A stretch of DNA of 6,268 bases from Bacteroidota bacterium (GTDB lineage Bacteria > Bacteroidota > Bacteroidia > Chitinophagales > LD1). Location: positions 1-6,268 of the forward strand of contig JAFDYP010000498.1 of the NCBI GenBank assembly GCA_018267355.1. The letters run 5' to 3'. How positions within the stretch are numbered: the first letter of the stretch is position 1; every line of letters begins with the position of its first letter. Shown here piece after piece: positions 1 through 4,850 of this stretch. The notes beneath the pieces are model-generated. The model ran no database searches, was not told the DNA's origin, and saw only the letters and a program-made list of their open reading frames with translations. The translations under genes and the position numbers were made by a program.

Positions 1-359
1 CCGGCAAAATCCTGTGCGTCGTAGCGCAGCACGCCCAGCTCATAATAAGCCTCAGCTATGGGCTTCATATTATTGCATTGGTTGAAATCGTTGGCAGCAT
101 CCGCCTTGTGACCGAGTGCCTTGTGTGCCAGTCCGCGATGATAGTAGAAGTAGATGCGTGTAGGGTCCAGGCCTATAGCCAGGTCATAGTTTTTGACAGC
201 CAGCTGGTAGTTGCCATTATTGGCCGCGGCAAAGCCTATCTGAAAGAAGTCATTAGCCGTCTTAGGCTCTCCCTGCACCAGAGCAGCCCTGACGCTCACG
301 CCTGCGGTAGCAGACAAGGCCAGGCAAAGAGCTAGTATCACTATGGTTAGGTTTTTCAT
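1..359 (-). CDS. Exported tetratricopeptide-repeat protein, N-terminal part (cut by left edge)
   Basis: Reading the minus strand from the ATG at 359-357 gives an uninterrupted frame of 119 codons that leaves the window without a stop. The protein starts with a typical signal peptide: M-K-N, a hydrophobic stretch at about residues 4-19 (LTIVILALCLALSATA), and likely cleavage after A19 or A25. C12 is not in a proper lipobox, because L precedes it, so a lipoprotein is unlikely. From about residue 37 the chain shows TPR helices: one repeat around 37-69 (GNYQLAVKNYDLAIGLDP), a second around 71-102 (GLAHKALGHKADAANDFNQC) and the beginning of a third (AYYELGVLRYDAQDFAG). TPR proteins of this kind are protein-interaction scaffolds; the export signal places this one in the periplasm or outer envelope. 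It lies 49 bp after the glycosyltransferase at 409-1140, so co-transcription is possible. Its specific partner cannot be read from the sequence. Confidence 0.85.
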   Translation of the reverse strand, partial: MKNLTIVILALCLALSATAGVSVRAALVQGEPKTANDFFQIGFAAANNGNYQLAVKNYDLAIGLDPTRIYFYYHRGLAHKALGHKADAANDFNQCNNMKPIAEAYYELGVLRYDAQDFA

Positions 360-376
360 GCCTTATGGCATACGGC
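360..376. repeat. 17-bp near-perfect inverted repeat abutting the TPR gene start
   Basis: The sequence GCCTTATGGCATACGGC reads as an inverted repeat around G368, with 7 of 8 symmetric pairs matching (only T363/C373 fail). It directly touches the start codon at 357-359 of the minus-strand TPR gene. In that gene's mRNA it could fold as GCC-g-UAU / AUA-a-GGC around a three-base loop, or the DNA could be a regulator half-site pair. Position and symmetry are seen; function is inferred, and a 7/8 match over 17 bp can arise by chance. Confidence 0.4.
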
Positions 377-408
377 AAAACCTCAAACCGGGTTACAACA
401 AAGTACTT

Positions 409-1140
409 TTATTTTCTATACGACTCAAAGAAGCTGCGCCACTCGATGGTGAGCACCCCGCCTATACCTTCGCGAATGATGTTGCCACTCATTTTGGATA
501 CACCCTCTACGCGCTCTGTAAAGATGATGGGCACCTCCGAGATCCGGAAGCCCAGACGGCGGGCGGCAAACTTCATTTCTATCTGAAACGCATAGCCTAC
601 GAAGCGGATCTTGTCCAGGTCTATAGTTTCAAGCACCTTGCGGCGAAAGCAGACAAATCCCGCAGTAGGGTCTTTGATGCCTATGCGGGTTACGAGATTC
701 ACATAGATAGAGGCACCGCGAGATAGGAAGATGCGGTCCTTAGGCCAATTTACAAAGCCTCCGCCCCGGACATATCTGGAGCCTATGGCCAGGTCTGCTC
801 CATTATTGGCGCACTCATCATGCAGGCGTATCAGGTCATCAGGATTATGAGAAAAATCACAGTCCATCTCAAATATATACTCATAGCTGCGCTCCAGTGC
901 CCAGCGGAAGCCGGCTATATAGGCCGTGCCCAGTCCCAGTTTGCCACGGCGCTCCATGAGGTGCAGGCGCCCTTCGTATTCTTTTTGTAAAGTCTTGACT
1001 ACATCGGCAGTGCCATCAGGAGAGCCATCGTCTATAATAAGCAAATGAAAGTCATGCGGCAGCGAAAATACCTTTCGTACCATGCGCTCTATATTGCCGA
1101 GCTCATTATAGGTGGGGATGATGATAAGGCTGTCTGCCAT
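409..1140 (-). CDS. Polyprenol-phosphate mannosyltransferase-type GT2 glycosyltransferase (DPM1-like)
   Basis: This 243-residue protein would transfer a sugar, typically mannose from GDP-mannose, to a polyprenyl phosphate at the cytoplasmic face of the membrane. The product is a lipid-linked donor for glycosylation of envelope glycans or proteins. Family marks are all present and in order: IIIPTYNE (6-13), DDGSPDGT (37-44), KLGLGTAYIAGF (67-78), the metal and nucleotide-sugar site DCDFSHNP (93-100), GSRY (120-123), DPTAGF in the second half, and the C-terminal tail with WRSFFESYRK. The length matches stand-alone DPM1-like enzymes; there is no C-terminal GtrA-type membrane domain. The start at 1140 is preferred because the first beta-strand (SLIIIPTYNE) begins at once. 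The frame stays open to 1236, but that 32-residue extension (rich in Y, F, L and C) would cover the promoter region and has no family support. The donor sugar and final acceptor are inferred; glucosyl or other phosphoprenol synthases look similar. Confidence 0.9.
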   Translation of the reverse strand: MADSLIIIPTYNELGNIERMVRKVFSLPHDFHLLIIDDGSPDGTADVVKTLQKEYEGRLHLMERRGKLGLGTAYIAGFRWALERSYEYIFEMDCDFSHNPDDLIRLHDECANNGADLAIGSRYVRGGGFVNWPKDRIFLSRGASIYVNLVTRIGIKDPTAGFVCFRRKVLETIDLDKIRFVGYAFQIEMKFAARRLGFRISEVPIIFTERVEGVSKMSGNIIREGIGGVLTIEWRSFFESYRK

Positions 1141-1147
1141 CGGGCTG

Positions 1148-1177
1148 CAAATATAGAAGAATAGCAGATAGGAGCAA
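1148..1177 (-). promoter_or_regulatory. Bacteroidota-type promoter for the DPM1-like gene
   Basis: On the minus strand the region reads TTG (1177-1175), 19 bases, then TATATTTG (1155-1148). The second box matches the Bacteroidota -7 consensus TAnnTTTG exactly, and TTG fits the core of the -33 element at an accepted spacing. Transcription would then begin only about 1-4 bases before the ATG at 1140, making a leaderless or nearly leaderless message. A TTTG at 1183-1180 is an alternative -33 box, but its spacing of 24 is long. Confidence 0.55.
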
Positions 1178-1200
1178 TCCAAACTATATGGGATTAGTTT
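1176..1200. repeat. Overlapping inverted repeats between the divergent promoters
   Basis: AAACTA (1181-1186) and TAGTTT (1195-1200) form a perfect 6-bp inverted repeat with an 8-base centre. AATCC (1176-1180) and GGATT (1191-1195) form a second, mutually exclusive 5-bp pair. The first dyad is centred near 1190, almost exactly midway between the two -33 elements (1175-1177 and 1202-1205). This is where a symmetric regulator controlling both genes could bind. No known operator is recognised. Confidence 0.35.
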
Positions 1201-1201
1201 T

Positions 1202-1232
1202 TTTGGCAATTGGCCCGTGACAGCTAGTTTTG
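1202..1232 (+). promoter_or_regulatory. Bacteroidota-type promoter for the PlsC-type acyltransferase
   Basis: TTTG (1202-1205), 19 bases, then TAGTTTTG (1225-1232) is an exact match to the Bacteroidota housekeeping promoter TTTG-N19-TAnnTTTG. The start codon at 1243 lies only 10 bases beyond the -7 box, so the predicted 5' leader is about 4-7 bases. This promoter lies back-to-back with that of the DPM1-like gene. Confidence 0.7.
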
Positions 1233-1242
1233 CCATAGTGCT

Positions 1243-2016
1243 ATGGGTACATTCCGCAAAATATCGCTTCGGCTCTGGTCAGTCTGGTGTATAGCAGTCT
1301 TTATTACACTGTGCCTGCTGCTGTTTCCGCTGCTGGTCATTGCTGTGCTGTCCCGCCGCCGGCGGCTCATCTTTCTGGCTCACTTTATACCCACGCGTAT
1401 GGCGCGTGTTTGCCTTTTCCTCTTTGGCATCCGGCTGGAGATAAGAAACAGAGAGTATATCGATCCACACGGTCAATACATTTTTGTAAGCAATCACCGC
1501 TCGCTGATAGATGCAGTAGTAGCTGGGGCCGTCATACCTAACTATGTGAAATTTCTCGGCAAGGCGGAGATGCTCAAATGGCCCGTGCTGGGCTACCTGC
1601 TGGACAAGTTTTATGTGCCAGTGGAGCGGGAAAGCAAGGAGGACAGAAGCAAGAGTATAAAAGCAGTGGAGGATAAGCTGCGGACGGGCGCTTCGTTTTT
1701 CATTTGTCCGGAGGGCACCTGCAATAGATCGGACCAGTTCTTTGCGCATTTTTACAACGGGGCCTTTCGCATCTCTGCGGAAACGGGCATTCCCGTTTTG
1801 CCTCTCACCTTTGTAGGGTCAGGAGAACGCTGGCCACGTGGTGAGAGCTACATCCATCCGGGCCGGCTCATTGTCTATTATCATGCTCCGGTACCGGCTT
1901 CATCCTTTCAGGAGGGTAGGATGGAAACAGGCAAAGAAGCTATAATTGATACGATGCGCAAAGACCTCCAGCGACATTATCCTTCAGGGCACTACGGGTA
2001 TCCGGGGCAGCTTTAA
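1243..2016 (+). CDS. PlsC-type lysophospholipid (1-acyl-glycerol-3-phosphate) acyltransferase family protein
   Basis: A 257-residue acyltransferase of the PlsC/LPLAT family. Such enzymes transfer an acyl chain from acyl-ACP or acyl-CoA to lysophosphatidate or a related lysolipid at the inner membrane. The N terminus is basic and followed by one strong membrane segment at about residues 11-37, then R-rich residues 38-41 that would stay cytoplasmic. The catalytic H-x4-D motif is intact (NHRSLID, H85 and D90). Motif II is around GKAEML (106-111), the substrate-phosphate motif is PEGT (156-159), followed by FYNGAFRIS, and motif IV is IPVLPLTF (183-190). The start at 1243 keeps the membrane anchor and sits just after the promoter; an internal ATG at 1399 would remove the anchor. 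It is divergent from the DPM1-like gene and converges on the GT4 gene, ending 2 bp from it. Whether it makes bulk phosphatidate or acylates another lipid is not decided by the sequence; several paralogues per genome are usual. Confidence 0.92.
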   Translation: MGTFRKISLRLWSVWCIAVFITLCLLLFPLLVIAVLSRRRRLIFLAHFIPTRMARVCLFLFGIRLEIRNREYIDPHGQYIFVSNHRSLIDAVVAGAVIPNYVKFLGKAEMLKWPVLGYLLDKFYVPVERESKEDRSKSIKAVEDKLRTGASFFICPEGTCNRSDQFFAHFYNGAFRISAETGIPVLPLTFVGSGERWPRGESYIHPGRLIVYYHAPVPASSFQEGRMETGKEAIIDTMRKDLQRHYPSGHYGYPGQL

Positions 2017-2041
2017 CTTTAAACCGGACGAAGTATTTTTT
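2001..2041 (+). terminator. Weak candidate terminator at the end of the acyltransferase gene
   Basis: TCCGG (2001-2005) pairs with CCGGA (2024-2028), and the enclosed TTTAA (2012-2016) pairs with TTAAA (2019-2023), leaving a 6-base bulge (2006-2011) and a very short loop. A run of six T follows at 2036-2041. The structure spans the acyltransferase stop codon and the last codons of the converging GT4 gene. The stem is imperfect and the T-run sits 7 bases past it, so this is only a possible intrinsic terminator for plus-strand transcription. Confidence 0.3.
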
Positions 2042-3164
2042 CGCAACACTCCCATAGGAGACGGGCTGTGCGGTCCCAGGTGAAAATAGCTGCACGCGAA
2101 ATGCCGCGCTCTATCATCTGAGCGCGGAGAGTAGGGGCCTCCCAGAGGCGTGAGATAGCATCAGCTATTGATACGGGGTCCTGAGGGTCGGCATAGAGGG
2201 CTGCATCACCACCTATCTCAGGCAGAGAGGATGTGATAGAGCTGATGGCAGGTACATGGGACTGCATGGCCTCCAGCGGCGGTACGCCGAAGCCTTCAAA
2301 AACGGATACATACATCAGTGCAAATGCACTGCCTATCAGTCTGGACAGCTCTGCCTCTGACTGACGGCCCAGGAAGATCACATCCTTTTTGTAAGTCATA
2401 GTCTCTATCACCTGCTTCAACTCGCTGTTTTGCCAGCCGAAAGCACCCGCTACTATAAACCTGAGCGTAGACTCAGGGTGCCGGCTACGGTGCTGCTCAA
2501 AGCCGAGTAGCATATTTTTTAGATTTTTCCTCGGGTGTATGGAGCCCACAAAGATCAGATAGGGATTTCCTCCGGTATATTGCGCACGGGTAGCTGTGAT
2601 CTCTGCTACGGTGAAAGGCCGGAAAATGTTTTTGGCTGCGCTGTAGACGATGTCTATTTTACCGGGATCAGCGTGGTAATATCTGGTGATGTCATCTTTA
2701 CTAAATCCGGATACTGTGGCTATCCTGCTGGCATGTGCGGCATAGCGCGGCATGAAGTATTGATAAAAGCGACGAACGAGAAATGGAACATATTCCGGGT
2801 AATGCTCATAGGCTATATCGTGCATGACCGCCACCGTAGGAGTATCGGATCTAAGGCTGCAGTATCCATCAGGTGAGAGAAAGAGATCAAGATCATGGCT
2901 ACGCAGATATGACGCCACTGACCAGTCAAACCAAAGATACCACAAGAGCGGATGCCTGGCCTGCGGAGGCAATACGACCGGTACTACATTAGGACCAAAT
3001 ATGAACATTTGATCAGGGACCCGGTCAAACAGAAAATGAAACTCGATATCGGGGTTCCATTTTACGATCCTTTTTATTGTTTCATAAGTGAAGTAGCCGA
3101 TGCCATCCATCTTATCCTTGATCAGTAGACGTGTATTGATAGCTATTTTATATCGGTACGACAT
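2019..3164 (-). CDS. Glycosyltransferase family 4 (GT-B fold, group 1 type)
   Basis: A 381-residue retaining-type glycosyltransferase of the GT4 family with two Rossmann halves. It would transfer a sugar from an NDP-sugar to a growing glycan such as O-antigen, capsule or another cell-surface polysaccharide, on the cytoplasmic side. The N-terminal half begins with KIAINTRLL and a glycine-containing loop (MDGIGYFTYE). The donor half begins at FVGSIHPRKNL (205-215, with R212 and K213 in the usual phosphate-binding place). It carries the E-x7-E signature EGFGVPPLE (E290 and E298), then SLPEIGGDAALYADP. No membrane segment or signal peptide is visible. Three starts are possible: TTG at 3194, ATG at 3185 and ATG at 3164. 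The last is chosen because the first beta-strand follows within a few residues, but 3185 (seven more residues) cannot be excluded. The acceptor and sugar cannot be read from the sequence. Confidence 0.9.
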   Translation of the reverse strand: MSYRYKIAINTRLLIKDKMDGIGYFTYETIKRIVKWNPDIEFHFLFDRVPDQMFIFGPNVVPVVLPPQARHPLLWYLWFDWSVASYLRSHDLDLFLSPDGYCSLRSDTPTVAVMHDIAYEHYPEYVPFLVRRFYQYFMPRYAAHASRIATVSGFSKDDITRYYHADPGKIDIVYSAAKNIFRPFTVAEITATRAQYTGGNPYLIFVGSIHPRKNLKNMLLGFEQHRSRHPESTLRFIVAGAFGWQNSELKQVIETMTYKKDVIFLGRQSEAELSRLIGSAFALMYVSVFEGFGVPPLEAMQSHVPAISSITSSLPEIGGDAALYADPQDPVSIADAISRLWEAPTLRAQMIERGISRAAIFTWDRTARLLWECCEKILRPV

Positions 3165-3302
3165 TTGCGGCAGCTTAGTATGCATTCTTCTCAAGGCCTC
3201 TATGGGGTAGATAATCCCCAGAACATTGTTTTGTCATTTTTTTATCTCTATCCGCGGCTAGTTGCGTGTCAAGTTTCTTATTTTTCCCATCTCTAGCCCA
3301 CT
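3165..3302. other. Divergent non-coding region between the GT4 and kinase genes
   Basis: About 138 bp separate the start codons. It must hold promoters in both directions, but neither side shows a clean TTTG-N19-TAnnTTTG match. The best plus-strand box is TATTTTTC (3279-3286), 7 of 8 to the -7 consensus, without a well-placed -33 element (the nearest TTG, 3262-3264, leaves only 14 bases). GGGG (3204-3207) and CCCC (3216-3219) could pair around an 8-base loop. A run of T at 3237-3243 and a 10-bp imperfect direct repeat are also present. Confidence 0.5.
3244..3298 (+). repeat. Imperfect 10-bp direct repeat upstream of the kinase operon
   Basis: ATCTCTATCC (3244-3253) and ATCTCTAGCC (3289-3298) differ at one base and start 45 bp apart; both follow a T-rich tract. 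The second copy ends 4 bases before the kinase start codon. They could be paired regulator sites or chance similarity in a pyrimidine-rich leader. Confidence 0.25.
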
Positions 3303-4850
3303 ATGATACTGATAGTAGATGACAAGTCCGAAAATATCATTTCTCTCGGAAAGACCTTAGAGTATAATGGCTTTCAGGTAGACACTGCTGCCTCTGGCGA
3401 GGAGGCCCTGCGCAAAGTACTCAAAAATACCTACGATCTGATCATACTGGATGTGCAGATGCCTGATATGGATGGCTATGAGGTAGCAGAAAATGTATTG
3501 GGCAGCAGCAAGTCAAAGGATATCCCGATCATATTTCTCTCGGCGGTCAATACAGATAAGCGATTTGTAAAGAAAGGATACGACTCAGGCGCGATAGACT
3601 ACCTGGTCAAGCCCGTGGATGTAGATATCCTGCTGCTCAAGGTACGGATACTCTCCCTGCTGGGAGAGCAGACGCGAAAGCTGAAACATGCTGAGGCCGA
3701 GCTCACAGAGCGCAATCATCAACTGCATGCTACCCTCCAGGCACTGCCTCAGATAGCCTACTCTGCTACTGCCTACGGCAAGCTGGAATATGTCAATATG
3801 AAGTGGTATGAATATGCGATGGATGACGATAGCTGGCCGCAGGGCAAATGTGATGACCTGGATATCTCACAGGCCTGGGTACGGCTGGTCAGAGAGCGGG
3901 TCGCCTTTGAGAAGGAAGTACAGATAGCTGACCTGCGCAGCGGTGCGGAGCGCTACTACCTGTGGCGCGCTGTGCCCATGGTGGTAGACCAGCATGTGAG
4001 CCACTGGGTGGGTACTTTCACAGATATACATGAGCAGAAGATAGCAAATGAGCTGCTGGAGCAAAAGGTCTCCGAGCGCACGCACGAGCTCTCCGAAAAG
4101 AATAAGCAACTGCAAGCCGCTAACCTGGAGCTGCAGCAATTTACTACAGTAGCCTCTCACGATCTCAAAGAGCCACTGCGCAAAGTACAGATGTTCATAG
4201 ATATGATCCGGCAAAAAGAACTGGCCGCCGGTCTGCCCGATATGAATGACTATCTGCAGCGCATCAATAGCTCCACTGGCCGGATGATGGGTCTGCTGGA
4301 TGACCTGCTGCAGTACTCACGCCTCTCCGGCGAGGATCGGTTTGTCCCTACGGACCTAAATCGCGTACTGGCAGATGTGCTGGAGGATCTGCAGCTAAGC
4401 CGGAATGAAAAATCTGCCGATATCGTATATGATCAGCTACCGGTGATCCAAAGCCTGCCGGGACAGATGCGCCAGGTATTTCAGAATATCATCAGTAATA
4501 GTCTCAAGTTTTCGAGGCCAGGTGTAGCCCCGCAGATAAAGATCACTGCCACGCATAAGGAAGATTGCCCTTTTATCAATCCGGTGATCAATCCCGGCCC
4601 TTATATCCGTATGGATATAGCAGACAATGGTATCGGCTTTGATGAGAAATATCTGAATAAAATTTTTGTCCTCTTCCAGCGGCTCAATACACGTGATAAA
4701 TATGAGGGGACGGGCATCGGCCTGGCTGTGACCAAAAAGATCATAGAGAATCATCACGGCCATATCTTTGCCACCAGTCGTGAAAACGAAGGAACTACTT
4801 TCACGATGATACTATCTATAAACGGACCACAAACGAAATATCGCTCATGA
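3303..4850 (+). CDS. Soluble histidine kinase with N-terminal receiver: REC-PAS-HisKA-HATPase
   Basis: This 515-residue protein joins a response-regulator receiver to a kinase core and is probably cytoplasmic, as it has no membrane segment. The REC domain spans about 1-120: acidic pair D6/D7, phospho-acceptor D50 (IILDVQMPDMDGYEV), S80 and K103 (VKP). A helical linker (122-145) leads to a PAS domain at about 145-245 ending in the usual GTFTDIHEQK. A coiled coil (250-278) follows, then HisKA with phospho-histidine H286 (ASHDLKEPLRKV). The ATPase domain has an N box at N395-N399 (QNIISNSLKF), G1 at DNGIGF (441-446), an F box (FVLFQRL) and G2 GTGIGLA (469-475). All catalytic residues look intact. 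Phosphorylation of REC probably tunes the kinase, and the kinase output must go to another protein, since no DNA-binding domain is present. The ATG at 3303 starts the REC beta-strand at once; no Shine-Dalgarno sequence is visible. The stop overlaps the next gene's start. Confidence 0.93.
   Translation: MILIVDDKSENIISLGKTLEYNGFQVDTAASGEEALRKVLKNTYDLIILDVQMPDMDGYEVAENVLGSSKSKDIPIIFLSAVNTDKRFVKKGYDSGAIDYLVKPVDVDILLLKVRILSLLGEQTRKLKHAEAELTERNHQLHATLQALPQIAYSATAYGKLEYVNMKWYEYAMDDDSWPQGKCDDLDISQAWVRLVRERVAFEKEVQIADLRSGAERYYLWRAVPMVVDQHVSHWVGTFTDIHEQKIANELLEQKVSERTHELSEKNKQLQAANLELQQFTTVASHDLKEPLRKVQMFIDMIRQKELAAGLPDMNDYLQRINSSTGRMMGLLDDLLQYSRLSGEDRFVPTDLNRVLADVLEDLQLSRNEKSADIVYDQLPVIQSLPGQMRQVFQNIISNSLKFSRPGVAPQIKITATHKEDCPFINPVINPGPYIRMDIADNGIGFDEKYLNKIFVLFQRLNTRDKYEGTGIGLAVTKKIIENHHGHIFATSRENEGTTFTMILSINGPQTKYRS

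Noticed and set aside
78..335. 85-codon plus-strand frame at the left edge
   Set aside because: It lies opposite the TPR gene, whose signal peptide and repeats are clear on the minus strand.
343..726. 127-codon plus-strand frame over the end of the DPM1-like gene
   Set aside because: The conserved C-terminal half of the glycosyltransferase occupies the minus strand here; the plus-strand frame has no recognisable features.
1141..1236. N-terminal extension of the DPM1-like gene up to an ATG at 1236
   Set aside because: The extra 32 residues have no family support, the conserved first beta-strand starts right after the ATG at 1140, and the extension would cover both predicted promoters.
1279..1749. 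156-codon minus-strand frame opposite the acyltransferase
   Set aside because: The plus strand carries all the PlsC motifs, and the antisense frame has no start context or family features.
3199..3222. Possible hairpin GGGG-N8-CCCC as a terminator or riboswitch
   Set aside because: Only four base pairs, no following T-run in a fitting position for either strand, and no gene ends here.
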